Shown: in pieces, positions 26,181 through 35,904 of the stretch
Layout: every line of letters begins with the position of its first letter
Numbering within the stretch: the first letter of the stretch is position 1
Source of the DNA: Paraburkholderia bonniea
GTDB lineage: Bacteria; Pseudomonadota; Gammaproteobacteria; Burkholderiales; Burkholderiaceae
Direction of reading: 5' to 3'
DNA: 64,000 bases
NCBI RefSeq assembly: GCF_009455625.1
Contig: NZ_QPEQ01000001.1
Span: 2,232,001-2,296,000 of the forward strand
Translations under genes and position numbers: made by a program
The notes under the pieces: generated by a model
What the model was told of the DNA's origin: nothing
Database searches by the model: none
What the model saw: only the letters and a program-made list of their open reading frames with translations

Positions 26181-27500
26181 CTATCGCTCGCCCAGACTGG
26201 TGTCCGCTACAACTGGCAACGCTTCCAGCGGGAACTGCATTCGCACCCTCAAGCCGTGGCCTGCCAGATGGTTATCAATCTCGCACTCCCCGCCCTCACG
26301 CCGCACCAGACGCTCGACAATCGCCAGCCCCAAACCGCTATGGCCATTGCCGCCGCGCGCCGGATCGAGCCGCACGAACGGCCTGCTGGCATTGAGCAGA
26401 TCGTGTGCGGCAATGCCGCTGCCGTGGTCACTCACCTCAAGCACAAAACCCGTCGCCGTGCGTGCCGTCGCTACCACGATCGGTGGTGCGCCATAGGCCT
26501 GAGCGTTATCCAGCAGGTTCGAGAGAATCCGGTCAAGCGTGGCGGCAGGCAGGCGAAACGCCGAACCCGCCGTTAGTTCAGTCTGCATCTCCACCGCGCG
26601 GGTCGCTGCCGCGCGGTAATGACGCACCACACGCTCGCACTGCGCATCGACTTCGACCACTTCGCTGCGGTCCACCCCATCATGGGCAAACACCAGAAAC
26701 TGCTCGACGATATGCGTCATTGAATCCACATCGCGCACCACACCATCACGCATTTTCAGATCGTCCATCATTTCGGCCCGCAAGCGCAGCCGCGCCAGCG
26801 GGGTTTTCAGGTCATGCGCGACACCGGCCAGCATCACAGCGCGGTCGTTCTCCGTGCGCGCCACAGCCTGCACCATCTGGTTGAAACCATGGGTGAGCTG
26901 ACGCAGCTCGCGCGGCCCGCGCTCCGGCACTGGCGGCACCGGTAAATTACGGCCAAAACGCGCCACCGCCTGGGCCAGCGAGCGCAACGGCTGCTGCAAC
27001 TGCCACGCGGCAAAGAGCGCGGCCATCACCGCCGCCGCAAAAATAATGGCCAGCCACGACACCATGCGGTCCAGTGAGCGCGGTGGCCGCAACGCCTGCA
27101 CTGGCACGACGATCCAGTTGCGGTCGGCGGCCGCCCGCACCCAAAGTGTCGGCGGCCTGCCCGGCGAGCCAACACGTGCTTGCGTGCTGGCTGGTAACCG
27201 CTCGCGCACCTCATCGAGAAAATGCTTCAGCGGCAATGGCGCATCAGGACGGTCTTCTGGCACCCCCGCGTCTTGCGGATTGACCAGTTGCACACGCGAC
27301 GGCAGCGGCTGACCGGGCGAATGCGCGACGTGCTGGCGCACAGCATCGACGACAAACACAGCCTCTTCAACCGCATAGCGGGTTTGCTGCTGATTGCGCT
27401 CAAGCCGCATCAGCGCGTACCAGGCGAAATGCGACAGCAACAGCACCCCTACGACCAGCAGCGCGAGCCGCCCAAACAGCGAATCAACCGGGCGTCGCAT
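26181..27500 (-). CDS. envZ: sensor histidine kinase EnvZ-like
   Basis: Two membrane helices (GRLALLVVGVLLLSHFAW; MVSWLAIIFAAAVMAALFAA) frame a periplasmic part of ~120 residues, followed by a HAMP segment, the H-box VMLAGVAHDLKTPLARLRLR with the phosphoacceptor His, an N-box ILSNLLDNAQAYG and G-boxes SDHGSGIA and GHSGLGLAIVERL. It phosphorylates the OmpR-like regulator whose gene overlaps its start by 17 bp. ATG at MRRPVDSLFGR is chosen; an in-frame start three codons earlier exists. The pair sits divergent from a Spy-like chaperone gene, suggesting envelope stress sensing (inference). Confidence 0.88.
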   Translation of the reverse strand: MRRPVDSLFGRLALLVVGVLLLSHFAWYALMRLERNQQQTRYAVEEAVFVVDAVRQHVAHSPGQPLPSRVQLVNPQDAGVPEDRPDAPLPLKHFLDEVRERLPASTQARVGSPGRPPTLWVRAAADRNWIVVPVQALRPPRSLDRMVSWLAIIFAAAVMAALFAAWQLQQPLRSLAQAVARFGRNLPVPPVPERGPRELRQLTHGFNQMVQAVARTENDRAVMLAGVAHDLKTPLARLRLRAEMMDDLKMRDGVVRDVDSMTHIVEQFLVFAHDGVDRSEVVEVDAQCERVVRHYRAAATRAVEMQTELTAGSAFRLPAATLDRILSNLLDNAQAYGAPPIVVATARTATGFVLEVSDHGSGIAAHDLLNASRPFVRLDPARGGNGHSGLGLAIVERLVRREGGECEIDNHLAGHGLRVRMQFPLEALPVVADTSLGER

Positions 27501-28209
27501 GCTGCTCGCCATTCGGCACAAAGACATAGCCGCGCCCACGCACCGTCTGGATAAAACGCGGCACAGAAGGATCGGTTTCGAGAATGCGCCGCAGCCGCCA
27601 GACCTGTACGTCGATGCCGCGATCAGTGCCGTCATATTCAGGCCCGTGCAGCAACTCCAGCAGGCGCTCACGGGTCAGCGTGCGCATGGCGTGGTTGACG
27701 AAGATTTTCAGCAGCGCGAATTCGCTGCCAGAGAGTGTGATGGGCTTGCCCTCGAAATCGAGCGTGCGCGCATGGAAGTCAAGCGAGAAGCGGCCGAACG
27801 CAAATGGTTCGCGTTGCTCGGGGGCCGCAGCCGACGGTGAAGTGCGTCTGCGGCGCAATACCGCTTGCACCCGCGCCAGCAGCTCGCGTGGATTAAACGG
27901 CTTGCCCAGGTAGTCATCCGCACCCAGCTCAAGCCCGACGATCCGGTCAACATCATCGGCGCGAGCCGTCAGCATGATCACGGGAATGTCGTCGCCTGAC
28001 GCACGCAGCCGCCGCAAGGCGGTCAGGCCATCGACCCCTGGCATCATCAGATCAAGCACGATCAGATCGGGACGTTCACGCTCTAGCCGACGTTCGAGCG
28101 AAGCGGCATCGTGCAGCACCGAAACTTCGATGCCCTGCCGGACCAGGTAAACGCGCAACAAGTCGCGCAATTCGGCGTCGTCATCGACGACAAGAATTTG
28201 AGTAGTCAT
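27484..28209 (-). CDS. ompR: OmpR-type response regulator
   Basis: Receiver domain (1-120) with DDD near residue 10, phospho-Asp in LIVLDLMMPGVDG and KPFNPRELLARVQAVLRR. The winged-helix domain follows (about 145-235; GSEFALLKIFVNHAMRTLTR and RGIDVQVWRLRRILE). The VDRIVGLELGADDY and PFNPRELLAR wording is that of OmpR rather than PhoB. It binds promoters of porin and envelope genes in relatives. It is followed by the overlapping kinase gene; the regulated neighbour may be the divergent spy-like gene. Confidence 0.92.
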   Translation of the reverse strand: MTTQILVVDDDAELRDLLRVYLVRQGIEVSVLHDAASLERRLERERPDLIVLDLMMPGVDGLTALRRLRASGDDIPVIMLTARADDVDRIVGLELGADDYLGKPFNPRELLARVQAVLRRRRTSPSAAAPEQREPFAFGRFSLDFHARTLDFEGKPITLSGSEFALLKIFVNHAMRTLTRERLLELLHGPEYDGTDRGIDVQVWRLRRILETDPSVPRFIQTVRGRGYVFVPNGEQHATPG

Positions 28210-28535
28210 GGGCCGATGTAAATAGTCATGGGCCGGAGTGTAAACCGCTCAAGCAGCATTTTCAGGAAGAAGTAGCGACCAAAGGGTTACTAGTGGTTAC
28301 CACGAAAGGCACTTGTAATCAGACGTAATCGCCCGCTCAGGTGGTGTAACACAGCACGACGCGGCAGCTCTTACGCTGCGTCTTGTCCGGTGTCAGCAAA
28401 ACGGCGCAGTGGTAACGGGCCTGGCCAGTCAGCCATGGCCACTGCAGCAGCTCAACGGACCAACAGCCCAACGCGGCCATTTTCTGGTTGCACTGTTGAC
28501 GTCCCGGCTGATTTTTCAACTCAAGGAGTGATGCC
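28210..28535. promoter_or_regulatory. divergent promoter region ompR / spy-like gene
   Basis: This 326-bp gap must hold both promoters. A GTGGTTAC/GGTTAC direct repeat near 28286-28300 could be an OmpR-type site, but I cannot assign it. Confidence 0.35.
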
Positions 28536-29111
28536 ATGTTTGATCGAATTTCCATCCGTTCGGCACGTCTGCTTGCGCTCACCGCCACGGCATGGGCCCT
28601 GGCCGTCGGCTCCGCTCATGCCGCGCCGTCTGACGGCACGCAGGACATGGGCATGATGGGTATGGGCATGCCCGGCCATTCCATGCTGCAACAGATCAGC
28701 AAATTGCATGGCCAGCTCAATCTGAACGCCGATCAGGAAAAGCAGTGGCAGGCGGCACTCGATATCTCGCAGCAAAACCGCGCTGCTGCACGTGCGAGCC
28801 GCGAACAGATGCGCCAGCAATTCAAGGCGTTGCAGCAACCAGCGATTCTTGACCTGAATGCGCTGCACGCGGTTCATCAACAAGCGCAGCAGCAAGCCGC
28901 GCAACGTCGTGAACAAACTACCGGGGCTTGGCTGGCGCTCTACAACAGCTTGAACGAGCAGCAGAAAACACTCGTCAGCACCGCGCTCAAGCAGCACTTT
29001 GCCAGGATGGAAACGCGTCACGAGAAGATGCGTGAGCGCATGCAACACCATCAGGCGCAAGGCTCAGGCGCGGCAGCGGCAGCGGCTTCAGCGCCAGTAG
29101 CTCAGCCATAA
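28536..29111 (+). CDS. periplasmic Spy/CpxP-like protein
   Basis: Signal peptide ARLLALTATAWALAVGSAHA with cleavage before APSDG, then a Met/Gly patch (QDMGMMGMGMPGHSM) and a long helical Gln/Arg-rich body with LNLNADQEKQWQAALDI, the LTxxQ-type helix of the Spy/CpxP group. These act as periplasmic ATP-independent chaperones or stress sensors. 191 residues. AAGGAG precedes the ATG. Facing ompR-envZ, it is a likely target. The Met-rich patch could bind metal (speculative). Confidence 0.8.
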   Translation: MFDRISIRSARLLALTATAWALAVGSAHAAPSDGTQDMGMMGMGMPGHSMLQQISKLHGQLNLNADQEKQWQAALDISQQNRAAARASREQMRQQFKALQQPAILDLNALHAVHQQAQQQAAQRREQTTGAWLALYNSLNEQQKTLVSTALKQHFARMETRHEKMRERMQHHQAQGSGAAAAAASAPVAQP

Positions 29112-29112
29112 A

Positions 29113-29151
29113 AACATCGCCCCGGCAACGCAAGCTTGCCGGGGCGATGTT
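29113..29151. terminator. strong bidirectional terminator
   Basis: AACATCGCCCCGGCAA pairs perfectly with TTGCCGGGGCGATGTT (16 bp, 7-nt loop). An A-run precedes and TTTGAAAA follows, so T-rich tails exist on both strands, fitting the convergent spy-like and pirin genes. Confidence 0.9.
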
Positions 29152-29261
29152 TGAAAACGCCGGGAAGCAAAAGCCTCAGGCAACGCGCGTCTGGGGCCCT
29201 AGGCCTGAGGTCAGAAACCCACGCCCACTTTCACGCTCAGTCAGCCACGCTCTCACGCCAG

Positions 29262-29960
29262 TCAGGCGAGATCAAACAGCAACACCTCGGCATCCTTGCC
29301 CTGCTCCAGCGTCACCGTCTCCACGCCGCTGATCTTCGCAGCATCCCCGGCTAACAGCACCGCGCCATTCACCGTCAGCGCGCCACGCACCACATGCACA
29401 TAGGCACGCCGCCCCGGCAGCAGCGACCAGACCGCGCGCTCAGCGCCATCAAACAACCCGCCATAAAGCGTGGCATCAGCGTGAATCGTCACCGAACCAT
29501 CGCGCCCATCCGGGGTGGCAAGCACCAGCAAGCGCCCGCGTTTTTGCGCTTCATCAAAGCGTTTTTCTTCATAACCCGGCTGGTCTCCCGTGCGCCGCGG
29601 CACGATCCAGATTTGCAGCAGATGCGCCGGTGCTTCTTTCGATGCATTGAATTCGCTATGCATCACGCCGGTTCCAGCGCTCATCCGCTGCACGTCCCCC
29701 GGGCCGATCGTCGAGCCATTGCCCATGCTGTCGCGGTGCGCCAGCGCGCCGCTCAGCATGTAGGTGATGATCTCCATGTCGCGGTGGCCATGCGTGCCGA
29801 AGCCTTGCCCCGCCTCGATACGATCCTCATTAATCACGCGCAACGGCCCAAAATGCATATGCTCCGGGTCGTGGTAATCAGCAAACGAAAAGCTGTGATA
29901 CGAATCGAGCCAGCCATGATTGGCATGACCCCGTTCAGCGGAGCGGCGGATTTCAGTCAT
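29262..29960 (-). CDS. pirin family protein
   Basis: A 232-residue bicupin. The N-terminal cupin holds the metal-binding set: HDPEHMHFGPLRVINEDR, GFGTHGHRDMEIITYMLSG and the later Glu/His in TGVMHSEFNAS. Pirins bind Fe and some oxidise quercetin; cellular role in bacteria is unsettled. AGGGA before ATG at MTEIRRSAERGH sets the start over the longer frame. It appears monocistronic. Confidence 0.92.
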   Translation of the reverse strand: MTEIRRSAERGHANHGWLDSYHSFSFADYHDPEHMHFGPLRVINEDRIEAGQGFGTHGHRDMEIITYMLSGALAHRDSMGNGSTIGPGDVQRMSAGTGVMHSEFNASKEAPAHLLQIWIVPRRTGDQPGYEEKRFDEAQKRGRLLVLATPDGRDGSVTIHADATLYGGLFDGAERAVWSLLPGRRAYVHVVRGALTVNGAVLLAGDAAKISGVETVTLEQGKDAEVLLFDLA

Positions 29961-30374
29961 GATGGGTTCCCTGGTAGTGAAGAAACAAGCCCAGTCAATG
30001 TAGGGGCGTGAAGCCCCCGGCACAATCTCATTAAAATCACCGCTTTGTTCCATAAATCAGCGTAATCACCAGCTTTGCAGCGCTGGCGCATAGCGTGGGT
30101 TCGGGTAGAATGCCGCGCGCCTCGAATATGTCCACTGGATAGGCATGACGTTGCGGCAAGCGGTGTTGTGCCAGCGGCTAATCCGCTGCAACCAGCGCTA
30201 TAACAGCCGCCGCAGTTAGCCGCCTCAGCTAGCCTGGACGGTTCCCGGCGGCACTAGCCTGTAATACCTTGGCCACACAATTTTGACCTCTGGCATGATG
30301 GCGGCCAGCCATCACGCCGGGGAATATTCTGGCCGCGCCATGCGCGGCAACCCGTCAGCAAATTCAGGAGAAAC
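29961..30374. other. intergenic between divergent pirin and amino acid transporter genes
   Basis: GC-rich with many GC(A/C)GC words; no gene, RNA or known operator recognised. Confidence 0.4.
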
Positions 30375-31151
30375 ATGAAGAAGTTTGCACTGTGCCTCGC
30401 GCTAGCCTTGATGGCCGCCAGCGCGGGCGCCAAAGAGTGGAAAACCGTGCGGATCGGCGTGGACGCCAGCTACCCGCCCTTCGAATCCAAAAGCCCTGAT
30501 GGCAAGATAGTCGGCTTCGCGGTCGATTTGACCCGCGCACTATGCACCCGGATGAACGTCAAGTGCGTGTGGGTCGAACAGGATTTCGACAGCATGATCC
30601 CCGCGCTCAAGGCCAAAAAATTCGATGCCATCGTGTCGTCCATGACGGTCACCGACAAACGCCGCCAGCAAATTGATTTCTCCGACAAGCTGTTTGACGC
30701 GGGCACCCGGATGGTCGTGCATGCAGGCTCGCCGCTGCAACCCAACGCGCAGTCGCTCAAGGGCCGCCGCGTCGGCGTCGAACAGGGCACCACCCAGGAA
30801 ACCTACGCCAAGACCTATTGGGAATCCAAAGGCGTGACCGTCGTGCCCTACCAAAACCAGGATCAGGTCTATACCGATCTGCTCTCGGGCCGTCTCGATG
30901 CAAGCCTGCAAGACGAAGTGCAAGCCTCAGTCGGCTTTCTGAAAACCCCGCGCGGCAAAGACTTCACCTGGGCAGGCGCGGCCCTGAGCGATCCAAAAAC
31001 GCTAGGCGAAGGCACTGCCATTGGCCTGCGCAAGGAAGATGGCGAGCTGAAAGCCCGCTTCAACCAGGCGATGAAGGAAATCCATCAGGACGGAACCTTC
31101 GACAAACTCGCCAAACCGTATTTCGACTTCGATATCTTTCGCAACCGCTAG
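30375..31151 (+). CDS. hisJ: periplasmic basic amino acid binding protein
   Basis: Signal peptide MKKFALCLALALMAASAGA, then a solute-binding domain of the family 3 type: VRIGVDASYPPFESKSPDGK, GFAVDLTRALCTRMNVKC, DSMIPALKAKKFDAIVSSMT and DFSDKLFDAG. These match the lysine/arginine/ornithine or histidine binding proteins (HisJ/ArgT/ArtJ). 258 residues. It delivers substrate to the two permeases and ATPase encoded downstream on the same strand. An AGGAG SD lies six bases before the ATG. Exact substrate cannot be read from sequence. Confidence 0.92.
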   Translation: MKKFALCLALALMAASAGAKEWKTVRIGVDASYPPFESKSPDGKIVGFAVDLTRALCTRMNVKCVWVEQDFDSMIPALKAKKFDAIVSSMTVTDKRRQQIDFSDKLFDAGTRMVVHAGSPLQPNAQSLKGRRVGVEQGTTQETYAKTYWESKGVTVVPYQNQDQVYTDLLSGRLDASLQDEVQASVGFLKTPRGKDFTWAGAALSDPKTLGEGTAIGLRKEDGELKARFNQAMKEIHQDGTFDKLAKPYFDFDIFRNR

Positions 31152-31266
31152 CCTGATGTTCGTCGTGGCTGGCCGCAGGCCATCGCGTGCGTAGTGCATT
31201 GCCAGCCACACACGCTGTATCGTCGGAAAACGCGCTGTCTACGTCAGCGCCGCCAAGGACCCTCAT

Positions 31267-31956
31267 ATGCTTCTTCAAGGCTACGGCCCGCTGATCCTCG
31301 CCGGTACCTGGCAAACCATCGAGCTCGCGCTTTTATCGCTGGCCTTCGCCTTCGTGCTGGGCCTGCTCGGCGCAGCCGCCAAGCTGTCAAAAAACCGGAT
31401 CTCTTCCAGCGTCGGCACGCTCTACACCACGCTCGTGCGCGGCGTTCCTGACCTCGTGCTGATGCTGCTGCTGTTCTACGGCATCCAGATCTGGCTTAAC
31501 CATCTCACTGACCTGATCGGCTGGGACCAGATCAACATCGACCCGTTCGTCGCGGGTGTGATCGTGCTCGGTTTTATTTATGGCGCGTATTTCACGGAAA
31601 CCTTTCGCGGCGCGTTTCTCGCAGTGCCGCGCGGCCAGCTTGAAGCGGGCTCGGCCTACGGCATGAGCGGCTGGCAAGTGTTCTCGCGCATCATGTTTCC
31701 GCAGATGATGCGTTTTGCGTTGCCTGGCATCGGCAACAACTGGCAAGTGATGGTCAAGGCCACCGCGCTGGTGTCCATCATTGGCCTCGCCGATGTGGTG
31801 AAGGCCTCGCAGGATGCCGGTAAAGGCACGCTGCGGTTCTTCTTCTTCACCTTGCTGGCCGGGGCGATCTATCTCGCCATCACCACGGTGTCGAACTTCG
31901 TGCTGATGTACCTCGAAAAGCGCTACTCGACTGGCGTGCGAAAGGCGGACCTATGA
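31267..31956 (+). CDS. hisQ: amino acid ABC permease HisQ-like
   Basis: A 229-residue inner-membrane permease of the polar amino acid family with five hydrophobic segments and the EAA loop region AYGMSGWQVFSRIMFPQMMR. It pairs with the next protein as a heterodimeric channel. Its stop overlaps the next start in ATGA. The wording fits HisQ/ArtQ. Confidence 0.9.
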   Translation: MLLQGYGPLILAGTWQTIELALLSLAFAFVLGLLGAAAKLSKNRISSSVGTLYTTLVRGVPDLVLMLLLFYGIQIWLNHLTDLIGWDQINIDPFVAGVIVLGFIYGAYFTETFRGAFLAVPRGQLEAGSAYGMSGWQVFSRIMFPQMMRFALPGIGNNWQVMVKATALVSIIGLADVVKASQDAGKGTLRFFFFTLLAGAIYLAITTVSNFVLMYLEKRYSTGVRKADL

Positions 31957-32666
31957 TCGAGCTGATTCAAGAGTACTGGCGCAACTATCTCTATACCGAC
32001 GGCTATCGCTTCACGGGCTTGGCCATCACGATGTGGCTGCTGGTGGTGTCGATCGGGCTGGGCTTTTGCCTGTCAATCCCGCTGTCGGTGGCGCGGGTGT
32101 CAAAGCGCAAATGGCTCTCGGGCAGCGTGTGGCTTTATACGTATGTCTTCCGCGGCACACCGCTCTATGTGCAGTTACTGCTGTGCTACACCGGGCTCTA
32201 TAGCCTCGAAGTCATCCGCGCTCATCCCCTCACCGACGCTTTTTTCCGCGATGGCATGCACTGCACGCTGCTGGCGTTCACGCTCAATACCTGCGCCTAC
32301 ACCACCGAGATCTTCGCCGGTGCGATCCGGGCCACGCCGTATGGCGAAATTGAAGCGGCTCGCGCCTATGGCATGTCGCCCTTCACGCTGTACCGGCGCA
32401 TCATTTTGCCGTCGGCGCTGCGGCGCGCATTGCCCTACTACAGCAATGAAGTGATCCTGATGCTGCATGCCACCACGGTCGCCTTCACCGCAACCGTGCC
32501 AGATATCCTCAAAATCGCCCGCGATGTGAACTCCGCCACGTATCAGTCGTTCGGCGCTTTTGGCATTGCCGCTCTGATCTATCTCGTCATTTCATTCGCG
32601 CTCGTCTGGCTGTTCCGTGCAGCCGAACACCGCTGGCTCGCCTATCTGCGGCCGCAGGGCAAATAA
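31953..32666 (+). CDS. hisM: amino acid ABC permease HisM-like
   Basis: 237 residues, five to six hydrophobic segments, EAA loop [18 protein letters not shown]. Overlaps the preceding permease gene by four bases, so the two subunits are made together. HisM/ArtM type. The ATPase gene follows after 17 bp. Confidence 0.9.
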   Translation: MIELIQEYWRNYLYTDGYRFTGLAITMWLLVVSIGLGFCLSIPLSVARVSKRKWLSGSVWLYTYVFRGTPLYVQLLLCYTGLYSLEVIRAHPLTDAFFRDGMHCTLLAFTLNTCAYTTEIFAGAIRATPYGEIEAARAYGMSPFTLYRRIILPSALRRALPYYSNEVILMLHATTVAFTATVPDILKIARDVNSATYQSFGAFGIAALIYLVISFALVWLFRAAEHRWLAYLRPQGK

Positions 32667-32683
32667 GCCTGTCAAGGATCCCG

Positions 32684-33463
32684 ATGAATTCCCCGATGCA
32701 AAAACTCTTTGTCGATAACCTCCACAAGCAGTACGGCGACAACGAAGTCCTGAAAGGTGTTTCGCTCAAAGCGAACCGTGGCGACGTTATCAGCGTGATT
32801 GGCTCGTCTGGTTCGGGCAAAAGCACGATGCTGCGCTGTATCAACTTCCTTGAGCAGCCCAACGCGGGCCGCATCGTCGTCGACGGTGAAGAAGTGCGCA
32901 CGCAAAAAGACAAAAACGGTGCGCTGCGCGTGTCCAATCACAAGCAGCTGCAACTCGTACGCACCAAACTGGCGATGGTGTTCCAGCATTTCAACTTGTG
33001 GTCGCACATGAGCGTGCTGGAGAACATCATCGAAGCGCCCGTGCATGTGCTGGGCCTGTCGCGCCGTGAGGCCGAAGAACGCGCCCGGATTTATCTGGAG
33101 AAAGTGGGCCTCGCGCCGCGCCTCGAAAAACAATACCCATCACACCTGTCGGGTGGCCAGCAACAGCGTGTGGCGATTGCCCGCGCACTGGCGATGAATC
33201 CTGACGTGATGCTGTTTGACGAGCCAACTTCAGCGCTTGATCCAGAGCTAGTCGGCGAAGTGCTCAAAGTGATGCAAAAGCTCGCGGAAGAAGGCCGCAC
33301 GATGATCGTCGTCACGCACGAAATGGCCTTCGCCCGCAGCGTGTCAAATCAGGTGATGTTCTTGCATCAGGGCCTGGTTGAAGAACAAGGCCATCCCGAG
33401 GAAGTGTTTCAGCACACCAAAAGCGAGCGGCTCAAGCAGTTCCTGTCAGGCAGCCTGAAGTAA
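32684..33463 (+). CDS. hisP: amino acid ABC transporter ATPase HisP-like
   Basis: 259 residues. Walker [11 protein letters not shown]-loop [16 protein letters not shown], signature [15 protein letters not shown], Walker [16 protein letters not shown], switch His in VVTHEMAFA. The 14-residue insert after strand 3 ([16 protein letters not shown]) is characteristic of HisP. Completes the binding protein, two permeases, ATPase operon. SD AAGGA. Confidence 0.93.
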   Translation: MNSPMQKLFVDNLHKQYGDNEVLKGVSLKANRGDVISVIGSSGSGKSTMLRCINFLEQPNAGRIVVDGEEVRTQKDKNGALRVSNHKQLQLVRTKLAMVFQHFNLWSHMSVLENIIEAPVHVLGLSRREAEERARIYLEKVGLAPRLEKQYPSHLSGGQQQRVAIARALAMNPDVMLFDEPTSALDPELVGEVLKVMQKLAEEGRTMIVVTHEMAFARSVSNQVMFLHQGLVEEQGHPEEVFQHTKSERLKQFLSGSLK

Positions 33464-33860
33464 CGCATCAAGCGGTTGCCGAGCGGTTGCCGAGCGGTTC
33501 GATATTCAATAAAGGTTTCGCTACGCTGCATCACCCCTTCGGCCGGATAACAGACTTTCTGTTATCCGGCCGAAATCATATCTGCGTGAATAAATCGCCC
33601 TGGCCATATCCGACAAAGACATGGCCATTCATTACGCATATCCCCCTTAGCAACCCGCTATAAATCACGTCCAGATGGAACGGCTCAAGCAGGAATGTTA
33701 CAAAGTATTACCAATCAACGGCCAGCATCCCAAACCAGCCAGGACGGCATGGCGGTGTACGCAACGGGATTGGGATAACAAGTGTAAGAAAATTGTGTTT
33801 TTTATCTTTAATTTAATATTCTGAAGTTAATGCATTAAATATCTATTCTGGAGATTTTTT
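33464..33860. other. intergenic between the amino acid operon and the pentapeptide gene
   Basis: Begins with a threefold short repeat (AGCGGTTGCCG-like), then the hairpin listed separately, and becomes AT-rich towards the next gene, marking the edge of atypical DNA. A TTCG-N15-TTCG pair is seen at 33498-33520. Confidence 0.45.
33538..33574 (+). terminator. 16-bp perfect hairpin after the amino acid operon
   Basis: TTCGGCCGGATAACAG and CTGTTATCCGGCCGAA form a perfect stem with the loop ACTTT, 75 bp after the ATPase stop. No strong T-run follows, so it may end transcription with help from other factors or be a stable 3' end. Confidence 0.6.
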
Positions 33861-35363
33861 ATGTCTAAAATTGCAATAACTAATGCCACGCCAATATTCA
33901 GCCGCCCCATCGAAATTGACCAAAGAACAGAGGAATTTATCCACAAAAATACGGGCGTTTCGACTATAGATCTATTCTTAATTTCCATGTTCGATTTTTT
34001 CAACATAAAATATAGCAACCAGAAAATTGAGAAAGCCACAGAATTAAAAAACGAAATTCATACGGCCTGCGCCTCTTTTATCGAGAAAATTCTGGAAAGC
34101 AAGGCACCTGAAGGTTCCAGCCTGCATCACTCGGAATTCGAATGCCACGGCGAAAAATTCACCGTTGACATATCCAACCATAAAAATCCATTAGATAATA
34201 CAATTATCATAAAAAGCAAAAACTCCACTGATTTCGAGAGGCACACTCACGGAATCAATTTTTTCAAGGTCAAAGAAGATTGCCTCATCACTTATATAAA
34301 TATTAAGCGATATAATCTTGCGCCCAATCAAAAAATTGATTTATCCCGGATGTCATGGGATTTTCCTGGTGACTATTATCTGAAAGATATCAATCTAACC
34401 AAAACACAATTCCCAAAAGATTTAAAAAACGCCAATCTGAGCAATCTGATTTTGTCCGGGGTGGATCTCTCAGGGGTGGATCTCACGGGGGCCAATCTCA
34501 CGGGGGCTGACCTTACGGGAGCTGATCTTACAGGGGCAAATCTCACAGGAGCGAAACTCACGGGAGCCAATCTCACAGGCGCTATCTGCCGCTCAGCAAT
34601 TTTCCGCAACGCCGATCTGGCACGCACGAAATTGTCCCATGCCGACTTTTCAAACACCAACCTGGAAAATTGCTCGCTCCCAAGTTTTCTGCCAGAGACA
34701 TTAATTTTCTTTGGCACGGAGGGCGACAAAGATATCTATATCCAGAACTTGATCAATAACACTTTGTCGATCATAAATAAAAAATATCAAACCCTCCCAG
34801 TCGACCAGAAAGAATTAAGTGATTTTCACGATAAAATTATTATAAATATTACTGAAGATCACAAAAATCATGGCGTCGAATCAATAAGCAATAATCTCAC
34901 CCGCTCATCTTTTGCGCAGGATATATATCTGCCGAAAAATTCAGATTCCGAATCCAAATTTTATCTTGACGACAGAGTTATTAACTCATCCAAAATCGAG
35001 GCATGCGATAAAGCTAAAGTCGAAGAGCATATCAATGCCTGCTTAATCAACAAAGGCTTCAACGCTGGCCAACTGGCATTATTTCACCGCACTCGCTCAG
35101 CCATCTGGTTTGCCATTCAGTCCGGAATCCTGCTTGATGGTCTGAAGCAGAAACCCCCAGTCACGAATTTTTCTGAATTCGTGAAAAAGCAAACAGCATT
35201 CCCGTCGTCAGAAACCACGGCCCGGTTGAAGCCCCAGTATGTTGAACAGCTTTTCAAAGCAATCGCTGACAACTATCGCCTCACACAAGCCAAGGATCCA
35301 GTTACGCCAGAACAAGAAACCGATACCCTACGCTTCCTGACTGATCCTCGTTACATATTCTGA
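33861..35363 (+). CDS. pentapeptide-repeat protein, 500 aa, effector-like
   Basis: Three parts are visible. Residues 1-170 are a mixed alpha/beta domain without signal peptide. Residues about 176-275 are pentapeptide repeats A(D/N)LTG in near-perfect tandem (GADLTGADLTGANLTGAKLT), which fold as a right-handed quadrilateral beta-helix. Residues about 280-500 are an uncharacterised alpha-rich domain with a conserved-looking end (RFLTDPRYIF). The whole gene is AT-rich except the repeats. The repeat followed by a C-terminal domain recalls secreted proteins such as PipB2 or SopA, but no catalytic Cys motif could be identified. SD CTGGAG lies about eight bases before the ATG. It stands alone between core genes. 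Confidence 0.75.
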   Translation: MSKIAITNATPIFSRPIEIDQRTEEFIHKNTGVSTIDLFLISMFDFFNIKYSNQKIEKATELKNEIHTACASFIEKILESKAPEGSSLHHSEFECHGEKFTVDISNHKNPLDNTIIIKSKNSTDFERHTHGINFFKVKEDCLITYINIKRYNLAPNQKIDLSRMSWDFPGDYYLKDINLTKTQFPKDLKNANLSNLILSGVDLSGVDLTGANLTGADLTGADLTGANLTGAKLTGANLTGAICRSAIFRNADLARTKLSHADFSNTNLENCSLPSFLPETLIFFGTEGDKDIYIQNLINNTLSIINKKYQTLPVDQKELSDFHDKIIINITEDHKNHGVESISNNLTRSSFAQDIYLPKNSDSESKFYLDDRVINSSKIEACDKAKVEEHINACLINKGFNAGQLALFHRTRSAIWFAIQSGILLDGLKQKPPVTNFSEFVKKQTAFPSSETTARLKPQYVEQLFKAIADNYRLTQAKDPVTPEQETDTLRFLTDPRYIF

Positions 35364-35393
35364 AGCCCTTCCCGGCTTTATTAACGCTCCTGC

Positions 35394-35437
35394 GCTGAAC
35401 CAGCCCATCCGCACACACTGGGCTGGGCTGGTTCAGC
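35394..35437 (+). terminator. 14-bp hairpin after the pentapeptide gene
   Basis: GCTGAACCAGCCCA pairs with TGGGCTGGTTCAGC across a 16-nt loop that contains a second partial copy of the right arm. It is 30 bp after the stop; no T-run follows. Confidence 0.5.
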
Positions 35438-35904
35438 CCGAGACTCACGTCTCTCCGCGCCGCTTTACTCTCGCCAGCAAAACAGGTCAATAGTGGAAAT
35501 CCTTGGCGCAACAGCGCCATATCACGTGATTCCCATACCAAATAACGCTGCGACAGCATTCCAGCCGCTTCTATCCCCGCCTTCATCCGTGCAATTTCGA
35601 GACAAATAACACGCATGCGCTATTTTTCTTCGCCCGCGTGATAATTAATTTTGCTAAATTAGTAACCAGAGTAGCAAAATGCAGTTAATTAAAAGTAGTT
35701 TTACTTCAAAGCACGAGGAGACTAGCTGAGAGCGAAGCGCCAAGACCCAAGCGCCAGTTGGCCTGATCCAGACTGCGCCATCCAGCCCACCCGCTCCGGC
35801 TACCCGTATATCTCTCCAGTTCCAGAATTTATGCCCCGTGTCTTCAGCGCGTGGGCACGTTCGCAGTACTGGGTTTACTTTTTTGACAGGGTATGGAGGA
35901 AACA
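35438..35904. other. leader region of the porin gene
   Basis: No gene recognised. The centre (35640-35700) is AT-rich and likely carries the porin promoter. Confidence 0.4.

Noticed and set aside
33498..33520. TTCG-N15-TTCG resembling the hrpII box of HrpB-type type III secretion regulons
   Set aside because: The known box has N16; spacing here is 15 and the site is about 340 bp from the gene. No TTCG-N16-TTCG was found in front of the other effector-like genes when read by eye.
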